Assembly (NCBI GenBank): GCA_036502105.1
Contig: DASXZE010000248.1
Coordinates: forward strand, 1-13,353
DNA: 13,353 nt
Origin: Angelobacter sp036502105
Lineage (GTDB): Bacteria > Acidobacteriota > Terriglobia > Terriglobales > Acidobacteriaceae
Direction: 5' to 3'
Position numbers and translations under genes: made by a program. Positions 7,087-13,236 of this stretch are shown piece after piece (the first letter of the stretch is position 1; each line of letters opens with the position of its first letter). The notes under the pieces were generated by a model. It was not told the DNA's origin and ran no database searches. It worked only from the letters and a program-made list of their open reading frames with translations.

Positions 7087-7626
7087 TTATTTCGCTTCCA
7101 CAGAGACTGAAACGCGCGTGGTTTCCCAATCCAGATTCAGGTCAGCCTTGTTCTCGCCCTTCTTATCGAAGGCGATGGTGAACTGCTCCACAGACTGTGG
7201 CAGTGTGCTTTTCTTCATATCGATCCGCGCCAGATCCTGGCTCTCGGCATACTCGGTTCCCCATTGGCCTGTCTGCTTATTGATGATGAGCTTCCACGTG
7301 CCTTCAGCTGGCAAGGCATAGAGCGTATATTTGCCCGCAGGCACTTTTACGCCGCCAATAGTCAGGTCAATTTCAGTCGTCAGCGCGGTGGCCTCATTAG
7401 CTCCGGCACGCCATACCTGGCCGAAGGGCGCAAGCTCCTGCCCCACTTTCCGGCCTTTGAGCGAAGGGCGGCTGTAATCAATGACGATCTTCTTCCCCTT
7501 GAGTTCAACCTCTGCTGTGGCCGGTGGGCTGGGGCGTTTGCTTTTGTCGCGCGCTGGCTGTTGGGCGCTCGCCATGGCGGCCATCAGCACGAATGAGACT
7601 CCAATTGCTAAACATTTGGGTTGCAT
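7087..7626 (-). CDS. Secreted DUF2911 protein
   Basis: A 179-residue protein with a signal peptide (core LAIGVSFVLMAAM, likely cleaved at ASA^QQ after residue 21). The rest matches the DUF2911 pattern as I know it: VIDYSRPSLKGRKV, then FGQVWRAGANEAT, then a beta-rich part with VPAGKYTLYALP and WKLIINKQTGQWG. This family is common in Acidobacteriota and Bacteroidota; its biochemical role is not established. Length and motifs look complete. The start is supported by AAAGGA about 10 bases upstream on the minus strand. It is transcribed divergently from the OmpA-family lipoprotein gene across a 323-base region and appears to be a single-gene unit. Confidence 0.92.
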   Translation of the reverse strand: MQPKCLAIGVSFVLMAAMASAQQPARDKSKRPSPPATAEVELKGKKIVIDYSRPSLKGRKVGQELAPFGQVWRAGANEATALTTEIDLTIGGVKVPAGKYTLYALPAEGTWKLIINKQTGQWGTEYAESQDLARIDMKKSTLPQSVEQFTIAFDKKGENKADLNLDWETTRVSVSVEAK

Positions 7627-7755
7627 CTTTTGCGTTTCCTTTCCGTTTGAACCAATTTATGATCGCCCCGTTAGTCTGGTGCGCGGCTACCGAGGCTGCC
7701 GTACACGTTTTTCCGGCAAAATCCGCCTTTTGCCAACATGGCGACCGGTGGTAAA

Positions 7756-7790
7756 GCACCAAAGTGCAGTCACTCAGTTGTACTTGGTGC
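7756..7790. promoter_or_regulatory. Imperfect inverted repeat, possible operator
   Basis: GCACCAAAGT (7756-7765) mirrors ACTTGGTGC (7782-7790) with one bulged base across a 16-base centre. It is central between two divergent genes and 50 bases before a TATAAT box. A regulator site or an RNA hairpin are both possible; no regulator gene is adjacent. Confidence 0.3.
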
Positions 7791-7839
7791 GTCTTTTCAT
7801 AATACCGAGCGTGACGTAAGGTTATAAGGAACTAATCTT

Positions 7840-7845
7840 TATAAT
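7840..7845 (+). promoter_or_regulatory. Candidate -10 box of the OmpA-family gene
   Basis: A perfect TATAAT about 105 bases before the start codon. There is no TTGACA-like hexamer at 16-18 bases upstream; the nearest partial match, GTGACG at 7811-7816, is too far away at 23 bases. If used, the leader RNA of about 98 bases would contain the triple 11-base repeat. Confidence 0.35.
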
Positions 7846-7894
7846 AAAAATCAGCTAATAAAAACCAGAAATAGCAACCAGCAAAGAGATCCAG

Positions 7895-7936
7895 AGAACT
7901 TGGACCCAAAAGAACTTTGACGTAAAGAACCTTGAC
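7895..7936 (+). repeat. Triple 11-base direct repeat in the OmpA-family gene leader
   Basis: AGAACTTGGAC (7895-7905), AGAACTTTGAC (7911-7921) and AGAACCTTGAC (7926-7936) recur at 16 and 15 base steps, each with one mismatch to the consensus AGAACTTTGAC. The array ends one base before the Shine-Dalgarno. Confidence 0.65.
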
Positions 7937-7949
7937 TGAGGGGCATGCC

Positions 7950-9566
7950 ATGAAACAATGTCTGGCGTTTTTCCTGTTCGTCTGTCTGGCCGCATGCAGC
8001 GCCATGGGACTGTCTCAGTCCGCCGGCCTGCAATCGGCGCCAGTGCAGCGCACCACCAAGGCGGTGAATTACCGCCTGCGCGGCGATGCCGTAAAAGTCG
8101 ATTTTCGCGGCACCGAGCTCATGGGAAATGCCTCCGGTGAAGCCAAGGTCGCAGGCAAAAAAAGCAGCGTTGAAATTGACGCCAAATTTGACGGTTTGGA
8201 TGATCCCACCAAATTCGGGCTGGAATATCTCTCACTCGTTTTATGGGCCATCTCGCCGGAAGGGCGCGCCGTGAATCTGGGCGAGCTCGTGGTGGACCAT
8301 AACAGCAGCCGCGTGAAAGCCATTACTGACATGCAGACCTTTGGCATGATCGTAACGGCAGAGCCTTATTTTGCCGTGAACCAGCCAGGCAATATGGTGG
8401 TGCTGGAAAATATTGTGGGCGCATCTACCGTGGGCCGCCAGGAAAATATTGACGCCAAATATGAGTTGCTGGGGCGCGGCACCTATTCCTCTACCAACAC
8501 CAAAATTCAGGACGCTATCTTCGGCATCGACCGCAAAACGCCGCGCGTGCTTTTTGAAGCGCGCAACGCCGTGCGCATTGCCAACCTCGCCGCCGCAGAC
8601 AGATATGCTCCGTCCATCAACACCAAGGCGACACAACAGTTGAGACAGGCCGAGGAAGCGTACGTCCAGAAGCGCGACCGGACCACCGTGGAAACGCTGG
8701 CGCGAGAAACGGTAAGCACCGCCGAGGAAGCGCGCGTGATGGCCGTGAAGCAACGCGCGGAAGAAGAAGCCCAGGCCAAAATTGCCGCGGACAAAAAAGC
8801 CGCGGAAGACCGCGAAGCCAAAGCCCGCCAGGATGCGCTGGATGAAGGAAAGCGTCGCCAGGCTGCAGAAGACGCTCGTGTACAAGCCGAACAAGCTCGC
8901 GCCCAGGCCCAGGCCGCGCAGGCGGATGCCGAGCGCATGAAGGCAGAGGCCATCCAGGCCCGGCAGGAAGCAGAGGCCGCACGCAAAGAAGCTGACGCTG
9001 CCCGCGCCGCCGCCGAAGAGCAAAAAGCAGCGCTGGCCGTGGAAGCCGACAAAGCTCACAAAGCCGCCGCAGAATCTGACCGTCTGCGCCAGCAAGCCGA
9101 GCAGGAAAAAGCTGACCTGCGCGCACAACTGCTGCAACAGCTCAACACGATTCTTGCCACCCGCGATACCGCCCGCGGCCTGATCGCCAACATGTCTGAC
9201 GTGCTCTTTAAGACCGGTAGTTTTGAATTGCTGCCGGGAGCGCGCGAACGGCTGGCCAAGATCAGCGGCATTATCGTTGCTCATCCAGGATTGCATCTTG
9301 AAGTGGAAGGCCACACAGACAGCGTGGGCGGCGATGACTACAACCAGAAGCTTTCAGAAAATCGCGCACAGGCGGTAAGGGATTACCTGGTGCAGCAAGG
9401 CATTGCCGATAATACGATCGTGTTCCGTGGTCTGGGCAAAAATCAGCCAGTTGCGACCAACGACACGCCAGATGGACGCCAGCAAAATCGCCGCGTTGAA
9501 CTGGTGCTCTCTGGTGATGCCATCGGCATGAAAACCGCAAGCGCCACCGGGCCTGCAACTAAATAA
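7950..9566 (+). CDS. OmpA-family peptidoglycan-binding lipoprotein with long coiled coil
   Basis: A 538-residue protein from ATG 7950. The N-terminus MKQCLAFFLFVCLAAC has a lipobox (LAAC) with Cys16 as the likely lipidated residue. Residues about 20-200 form a beta-rich domain I do not recognise. Residues about 205-400 are an Ala/Glu/Lys/Arg-rich helical coiled coil, starting with a DUF4398-like stretch (LRQAEEAYVQKRD). Residues about 415-525 are an OmpA C-terminal domain with Asp457 in HTDSVGG and the NRRVEL arginines (514/515), the residues that hold diaminopimelate of peptidoglycan. It should tether the membrane to the cell wall. GAGGGG at 7938-7943 fits the 7950 start better than the in-frame TTG at 7932. 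A strong terminator follows. The Ala-rich coil gives long antisense open frames that are composition artefacts. Confidence 0.92.
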   Translation: MKQCLAFFLFVCLAACSAMGLSQSAGLQSAPVQRTTKAVNYRLRGDAVKVDFRGTELMGNASGEAKVAGKKSSVEIDAKFDGLDDPTKFGLEYLSLVLWAISPEGRAVNLGELVVDHNSSRVKAITDMQTFGMIVTAEPYFAVNQPGNMVVLENIVGASTVGRQENIDAKYELLGRGTYSSTNTKIQDAIFGIDRKTPRVLFEARNAVRIANLAAADRYAPSINTKATQQLRQAEEAYVQKRDRTTVETLARETVSTAEEARVMAVKQRAEEEAQAKIAADKKAAEDREAKARQDALDEGKRRQAAEDARVQAEQARAQAQAAQADAERMKAEAIQARQEAEAARKEADAARAAAEEQKAALAVEADKAHKAAAESDRLRQQAEQEKADLRAQLLQQLNTILATRDTARGLIANMSDVLFKTGSFELLPGARERLAKISGIIVAHPGLHLEVEGHTDSVGGDDYNQKLSENRAQAVRDYLVQQGIADNTIVFRGLGKNQPVATNDTPDGRQQNRRVELVLSGDAIGMKTASATGPATK

Positions 9567-9585
9567 TCAGCACAGTATTAAAAAT

Positions 9586-9630
9586 AAAAAGAGGAACCAT
9601 TCAAAACCATTCAAGGTTCCTCTTTTTTAT
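9586..9630. terminator. Bidirectional Rho-independent terminator
   Basis: A 13 bp stem pairs 9586-9598 (AAAAAGAGGAACC) with 9615-9627, with a 16-base loop containing a repeated CATTCAA. The plus strand has a T-run to 9628; the minus strand has an equally T-rich tail after the stem. It lies between the convergent OmpA-family and receiver-like genes and can serve both. Confidence 0.88.
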
Positions 9631-9715
9631 TTTGCAAATGATCTTTGCCAATGCAATCTGGCCGAAGAAATCTGGCTAGATCAATTCGCTAGATCGCGGC
9701 TGGCCGAATGTCGTC
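9631..9715. repeat. Degenerate 13-15 bp tandem repeat, about six units
   Basis: Units start at 9631, 9644, 9659, 9673, 9687 and 9701 with a core like TGGCYRAnnnAATC. Neighbouring units share 8-10 positions. The array runs from the terminator into the last codons of the minus-strand receiver-like gene (stop 9689-9691). The later units are the weakest. Confidence 0.45.
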
Positions 9716-10066
9716 ACGGCGCATGAGTATCTTCGATACTGACTCCAGCACGCCTTCGCGGGAGTCGCCGGTGACAAAGCTGTTGCCGTCGATGTCTGGG
9801 CGTATCCGTCCCATCTGCAGAATGGGCGCTTCTGGCAGATAATGCCTCACGGTGTGGCTGATCGCCTTTTTCATGCGCGGTTCCACGCTGTCCGCAATCA
9901 GGACAACGTCAAAAGGCTGGCTAATGCATGCCTGATCAACTTCTTTCAGGCTGCATGCTGTGCGTACGTGGTATCCCGCGCGTTCAAGCCAGTCAAGGCG
10001 CAAGCGCAGTGCGGGTTCAGTTGCCACGATTAACAGCAGCGTGGCTGGGGGAGAGTTTGGGTGCAT
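9689..10066 (-). CDS. Degenerate response-regulator receiver-like protein
   Basis: A 125-residue single-domain protein with a receiver-like alpha/beta pattern: LLLIVATEPALRLRLDWLERAGYHVRTA, then CISQPFDVVLIADSVEP, then PEAPILQMGR. The usual acidic pair at the end of strand 1 (DD or DE) is replaced by ATEP. The strand-3 region reads FDVVLIAD, so the phospho-acceptor position is shifted or lost, though an Asp does stand four residues before the Pro. The Thr/Ser and Lys switch residues are not evident. It is therefore probably a pseudo-receiver that works without ordinary phosphorylation, perhaps as a protein-interaction adaptor. The start has GGAAAG about 9 bases upstream on the minus strand. 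No kinase gene adjoins it. The fold is inferred by pattern only. Confidence 0.7.
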   Translation of the reverse strand: MHPNSPPATLLLIVATEPALRLRLDWLERAGYHVRTACSLKEVDQACISQPFDVVLIADSVEPRMKKAISHTVRHYLPEAPILQMGRIRPDIDGNSFVTGDSREGVLESVSKILMRRDDIRPAAI

Positions 10067-10379
10067 TGGGGGTGCTTTCCGTCAAACCAAGAAGTTACTC
10101 ACTCACTCTAAATCGGTTTCTTGTTTCGGAACAGAGGTTATTCTCTTAGACTTTTCTTTTCAATTACTTAGAGAGCCATAATCTGGCAAAAAATTAAAAG
10201 CTCCAATAAAACCATCAACTTAGCAATTGCGAAGCACGCGAACCCGGCCATGGCACACAAGCCTTGTAAATCCCCCTCCTAATCTACGGCTAAACCTTTT
10301 CCACTTAAGTAGATAGCGACTTTTCCAAAGAAATCTTCCTTCCTTCATCACAGGCTACTAGCTTGCGATAAGCTTATAC
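10067..10379. other. Divergent intergenic region between the receiver-like and MFS genes
   Basis: No supported gene, no strong hairpin and no clear repeat. It is AT-richer than its surroundings and must hold two divergent promoters, which I cannot assign. There is no recognisable Shine-Dalgarno before the MFS start at 10380. Confidence 0.4.
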
Positions 10380-11729
10380 ATGGCCGCTGGCACCCCAACT
10401 GCACCTACACCATACACGCTGAAGACGATTATCCAGTTCAAGCCCTTCCGCACGCTCTGGATGGCCCAGTTTGTCAGTATTTTTGGGGATTTTCTCGCCC
10501 TGTTTGGCGTCATCAGCCTCATTACGTTCCGCTGGCATGGAACAGCCGTCCAGGTTACGGCCATTACCATCGCATATATTGCGCCGCTGGCCCTCATTGG
10601 ACCGTTTGCCGGCGTCTTTGTGGACCACTGGAACGTCAAGCGGCTCATGATCGGCAGTGACCTCATCCGCGCGGGGCTGATTCTGCTGCTGGCCTTTGCC
10701 CATGACGTGAGTCAGATCGCCGTCATCTTTTTCGCCATCAGCGTTGTTTCCAGCTTTTTTGCACCGGCGCAATCCGTAACCATGCGGACCATCGTGCCGC
10801 CAGAGGGGTTGCTGGCCGCCAACGCTCTAATGGCGCAGGCATTTTATGTGGTGCGTCTGCTTTCACCCATTGCTGCGGGAATGCTGGTGGCATGGCTCAC
10901 GGAAAAAGCCTGCTTCTATATAGATGTGGTCAGTTTCATTTTTTCTGCGACCATGATTTCCAGATTGACCATCGTCCGTCCGGCGCGCGCGCAGGGTGAG
11001 AAGAACGTAAAGTCGCTGACACAGGATTTTCTTGCCGGCAACAAATTTATCTTTACTCATGCCGGGCTGGCCTTTGTTTTCCTTGCCATGGCGATAGCCA
11101 TGTTTATCATGAGTTCGTTCAGCCCGCTGATCTCCATCTATATACGTGATTCGCTGCAGGCTGGGCCGCGCATGTTTGGCGCCATCAGTTCCATGGTAGG
11201 CGTAGGCATGATTCTGGGCACGCTTCTTGTCACCCGTCTGGTGCGCAGCCGCTCCAAGGCACATGTGGTACTGGTGGGACTCTTCGCGCTGGGAATTGGC
11301 GCGCTTCTGCTGGGCGGCTTCCACAATATTCCCATGGCGGCGATCAGCACTTTTACCATGGGCTTTGCCATTGCGTTTATTCTGGTGCCGACCCAAACCA
11401 TGTCACAGCAGGAAACTCCGCCGGCCATGGTGGGCCGCGTGAGCAGCACGTTTATGTCTCTGATTTCGTTTTCACAAGTCCTGGGACTCCTGCTTTCCGG
11501 CATTCTTGCGCAGAAGCTGGGCATCCGGCCGTTGTTTATCGCCTGTGCCGGAGCGCTCGCGCTGATTTCCGCACTGGGCTATCTCATGATGCGCGGCCGC
11601 TCTACTGCTACAGCCGGCGCGACTGCGACTTCAGATCCGCAGTCTTTAAATTCGCCGTCTTCACATCCGCAATCATCAGATCCGCAGTCATCAGATTCAC
11701 AATCCAGCGCGGCCAGTCCGAACTCGTAA
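10380..11729 (+). CDS. Major facilitator superfamily exporter (DHA3/EntS-like)
   Basis: A 449-residue integral membrane protein with about 12 hydrophobic segments between residues 20 and 405. Early features fit the MFS_3/DHA3 group: FRTLWMAQFVSIFGDFLALFGV in helix 1, then the loop motif PFAGVFVDHWNVKRLMIGSD after helix 2, and DVVSFIF in helix 6. Members export small molecules such as macrolides or siderophores by proton antiport; the substrate here is unknown. The C-terminal tail (about 408-449) is Ser/Pro/Gln-rich, cytoplasmic, and partly made of a 15 bp DNA repeat. No Shine-Dalgarno is visible before 10380. I keep that start because helix 1 follows at the usual distance, but translation may begin differently. 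It is followed by a hairpin and then the TonB-C gene; no periplasmic adaptor or outer membrane partner is adjacent. Confidence 0.9.
   Translation: MAAGTPTAPTPYTLKTIIQFKPFRTLWMAQFVSIFGDFLALFGVISLITFRWHGTAVQVTAITIAYIAPLALIGPFAGVFVDHWNVKRLMIGSDLIRAGLILLLAFAHDVSQIAVIFFAISVVSSFFAPAQSVTMRTIVPPEGLLAANALMAQAFYVVRLLSPIAAGMLVAWLTEKACFYIDVVSFIFSATMISRLTIVRPARAQGEKNVKSLTQDFLAGNKFIFTHAGLAFVFLAMAIAMFIMSSFSPLISIYIRDSLQAGPRMFGAISSMVGVGMILGTLLVTRLVRSRSKAHVVLVGLFALGIGALLLGGFHNIPMAAISTFTMGFAIAFILVPTQTMSQQETPPAMVGRVSSTFMSLISFSQVLGLLLSGILAQKLGIRPLFIACAGALALISALGYLMMRGRSTATAGATATSDPQSLNSPSSHPQSSDPQSSDSQSSAASPNS
11631..11705 (+). repeat. In-frame 15 bp tandem repeat, five units, encoding an S-x-P-Q-S tail
   Basis: Five exact-length units run from 11631 in steps of 15. 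Units 1 and 4 are identical except for the last base, TCAGATCCGCAGTC(T/A). They encode SDPQS, LNSPS, SHPQS, SDPQS and SDSQS at the C-terminus of the MFS protein. A unit length that is a multiple of three lets copy number vary without a frameshift. Confidence 0.8.
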
Positions 11730-11747
11730 GCTCGCAACCCATCTCCT

Positions 11748-11786
11748 ACCGGGTAACGCACTGAAGTTAACCAGTGCGTTACCGGT
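11748..11786 (+). terminator. Strong hairpin after the MFS gene, possible terminator
   Basis: GGTAACGCACTG (11752-11763) pairs with CAGTGCGTTACC (11772-11783), loop AAGTTAAC. ACC (11748-11750) pairs with GGT (11784-11786) after a bulged G at 11751. There is no T-run after the stem, so intrinsic termination is uncertain; it may protect the 3' end of the mRNA. Confidence 0.6.
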
Positions 11787-11905
11787 TACTTTGGTGACTT
11801 TGTCCACTCGACCACCTTTCTTTAGGATTCAACTCAATGATGTGCCGCCTACGTATGCGGGAAAGCATGGCACGCCGCGTTCTTAGGCAATGTTGAGGAG
11901 AAGCA

Positions 11906-12250
11906 GTGAATTGGAGTTCCATGCGGCGCCATGCACGCCCGCTGGTTTTAAGCAGCGTGATGGCAGCAATTGGTTTGTTGGCGTTTCAACCGGCCAGCGC
12001 ACAAGCAACCTTGCGCAAAGTAAAAAATCGAGTGGATCCGGTGTATCCCGATCTGGCCAGGAGAAATAATATTCACGGCAGCGCTCGCGTTGAGCTGCTG
12101 ATTACAACTGACGGCAGAGTCAAGGATGTAAAAGTTCTGGGTGGAAATCCGGTACTTGTGGACGCAGTGGTTACAGCCGTCATGAAATGGAAATATGAGC
12201 CTGCTCCGGAAGAATCGTCCGTGGTAGTGAAGTTTGATTTCGCGCTTTAG
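11906..12250 (+). CDS. Secreted TonB C-terminal domain protein
   Basis: A 114-residue protein. An N-terminal signal peptide (core LVLSSVMAAIGLLAF, likely cleaved at ASA^QA after residue 32) is followed directly by a compact TonB-C domain of about 80 residues: VDPVYPDLARRNNIHGSARVEL, LLITTDGRVKDVKVLGGNPVL and AVMKWKYEPAP. Classical TonB keeps an uncleaved anchor and a Pro-rich spacer; both are absent here, so this is a free periplasmic domain rather than a full energy transducer. The GTG start at 11906 has GAGGAG five bases upstream. An ATG at 11921 with GGAG four bases before it is also possible and gives a neater signal peptide. A terminator follows. The partner is unknown. Confidence 0.85.
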   Translation: MNWSSMRRHARPLVLSSVMAAIGLLAFQPASAQATLRKVKNRVDPVYPDLARRNNIHGSARVELLITTDGRVKDVKVLGGNPVLVDAVVTAVMKWKYEPAPEESSVVVKFDFAL

Positions 12251-12285
12251 GTTTCAGGTTTTCCAATCTCTCTCCTGTTTGTTTT

Positions 12286-12316
12286 AGCCTGGATAAAAGA
12301 TAATCCAGGCTTTTTT
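12286..12316 (+). terminator. Rho-independent terminator after the TonB-C gene
   Basis: AGCCTGGAT (12286-12294) pairs with ATCCAGGCT (12303-12311) around an 8-base loop, followed by TTTTTT. Confidence 0.85.
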
Positions 12317-12352
12317 ATTTGGTTCCAGATCATGCACTTCCTCTATGCTTCG

Positions 12353-12484
12353 TTTGGCTTTTGGCTTTTGGCTCCTCGGTTCTTAATTCCTCTAACTACT
12401 TTACGTCCTCCGTTCCTCTGCGTTTCAAAGGTTTTGATTTTGAATCTGGATTATCCGTTCCATCCGTGTTCATCCGTGGTAAGG
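12353..12484. repeat. Composite short-repeat region before the cytosine deaminase gene
   Basis: It starts with three perfect tandem heptamers TTTGGCT (12353-12373). Next comes a CCTCCGTTCCTCTGCGTTTC stretch, then three near-tandem ATCCGT-bearing units (12453, 12462, 12472), and it ends at TAAGG (12480-12484). The region is in frame with the downstream gene but does not read like protein. The style is that of dispersed intergenic repeats in soil bacteria; copy number elsewhere cannot be seen. Confidence 0.55.
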
Positions 12485-12495
12485 TTTTTGTCGTT

Positions 12496-12936
12496 ATGAC
12501 TGATCCATTTCTCCAAGCCGCTATTGCTGAAGCCCGCCAGGGAATGCAGGAAGGCGGCATTCCCATTGGCTCTGTGATTGTGCACAAAGATAAGATCATT
12601 GGCCGCGGCCACAATCGGCGCGTGCAGAAACTTAGTGCTATCCTGCACGGTGAAATGGACGCTCTCGAAAATGCCGGACGCCAGACTGCCGCTGTCTATC
12701 GCGAATGCGTTCTCTACACCACGCTCTCGCCCTGCTCCATGTGCACCGGAGCGATTCTTCTTTACGGGATTCCGCGCGTCATCATCGGCGAGAACCGCAC
12801 GTTCATGGGCGAAGAAGAGCTGCTGCGCTCACGCGGTGTTGCGATTGAAGTGGTGCAGAGCGACGAGTGCATACGGATGATGGAAGAGTTTATCCAGAAA
12901 AATCCGACGCTATGGAATGAAGATATCGGGGTGTAG
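12496..12936 (+). CDS. Cytosine deaminase of the yeast Fcy1 type
   Basis: A 146-residue zinc-dependent deaminase of the CDA/tRNA-deaminase fold. The zinc site is His51 and Glu53 (HGEMDALENAGR) with Cys80 and Cys83 (TLSPCSMCTGAI). It resembles yeast cytosine deaminase Fcy1 over its length. The residues used there for cytosine are all kept at a constant offset or close to it: Asn40, Phe103, Trp140 and Asp143 correspond to Fcy1 Asn51, Phe114, Trp152 and Asp155, and the C-terminus WNEDIG matches WFEDIG. Expected reaction: cytosine to uracil in pyrimidine salvage, with 5-fluorocytosine as an alternative substrate. The E. coli enzyme CodA is an unrelated amidohydrolase. The open frame reaches back to 12319, but that part is repeat DNA. 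TAAGG (12480-12484) is the likely ribosome binding site, 11 bases before the ATG. No cytosine permease gene adjoins it. Confidence 0.92.
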   Translation: MTDPFLQAAIAEARQGMQEGGIPIGSVIVHKDKIIGRGHNRRVQKLSAILHGEMDALENAGRQTAAVYRECVLYTTLSPCSMCTGAILLYGIPRVIIGENRTFMGEEELLRSRGVAIEVVQSDECIRMMEEFIQKNPTLWNEDIGV

Positions 12937-12944
12937 GAATAGCC

Positions 12945-13042
12945 GCTTCTTTAAAGAAGCTTCGGGACCCTCGACACGCCATCCCGAATCCCGCGCACAC
13001 GCATGATTCTTGCGTGTGCGCGGAGTGAGGGATCTGCTCCGC
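12945..13042. repeat. REP-like cluster of nested hairpins
   Basis: Within 100 bases after the deaminase stop lie four stems. A perfect palindrome GCTTCTTTAAAGAAGC is at 12945-12960. TTCGGGA (12961-12967) pairs with TCCCGAA (12982-12988). CCGCGCACACGCA (12991-13003) pairs with TGCGTGTGCGCGG (13011-13023). GCGGAG (13020-13025) pairs with CTCCGC (13037-13042) and competes with the third stem. There is no T-run, so these are not ordinary terminators. The arrangement looks like a repetitive extragenic palindromic element. Confidence 0.6.
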
Positions 13043-13236
13043 TGGTCTCAAGGTTCTGATTTTTTCCGCCATAGTTTTGGAACATCATCAGATTCTGGAA
13101 AGTCTTGTTGCCCCATTGAGCAGCGGAGCCGTTTCCTCGGCCTTGTGTAGCAGATCGATACGATCTTGAATGCCGGCCTCGGAATGGCGCGTGGAGGAAA
13201 ATAGAGCATATCAATCGATGCAGTATTTAGCGTGGT
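13043..13236. other. Intergenic stretch with no supported gene
   Basis: Open frames exist on the minus strand, but none has a ribosome binding site or a recognisable protein pattern. One minus-strand frame reads EAGIQDRIDLLHKAEETAP and a neighbouring frame continues in a coding-like way, which could be a frameshifted gene remnant. This is weak. Confidence 0.25.

Larger units (their letters stand above)
7627..7949. other. Divergent intergenic region between the DUF2911 and OmpA-family genes
   Basis: No supported gene. From left to right it holds a 7 bp hairpin (GGCAAAA 7715-7721 with TTTTGCC 7728-7734), an imperfect inverted repeat 7756-7790, a perfect TATAAT at 7840-7845, a triple 11-base direct repeat 7895-7936, and a Shine-Dalgarno GAGGGG at 7938-7943. 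Promoters for both genes must lie here. Confidence 0.5.

Noticed and set aside
7932..7949. TTG start and a two-codon ATG-CCA-TGA upstream ORF before the OmpA-family gene
   Set aside because: GAGGGG is correctly spaced for ATG 7950, and the lipoprotein signal begins there. The two-codon ORF at 7945 is most likely chance.
8241..9314. A 357-residue antisense open frame under the OmpA-family gene
   Set aside because: It arises from the GC-rich Ala/Glu/Lys codons of the coiled coil. The product is Gly/Phe/Leu-rich and featureless, without a ribosome binding site.
10250..10268. A sigma-54-like TGGCAC...TTGT sequence before the MFS gene
   Set aside because: The spacing between the two halves is 7 instead of 5 bases and the GC of the -12 element is missing.
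12319..12495. A 59-residue N-terminal extension of the cytosine deaminase
   Set aside because: The stretch is repeat DNA, and the Fcy1-like homology starts just after the ATG at 12496.
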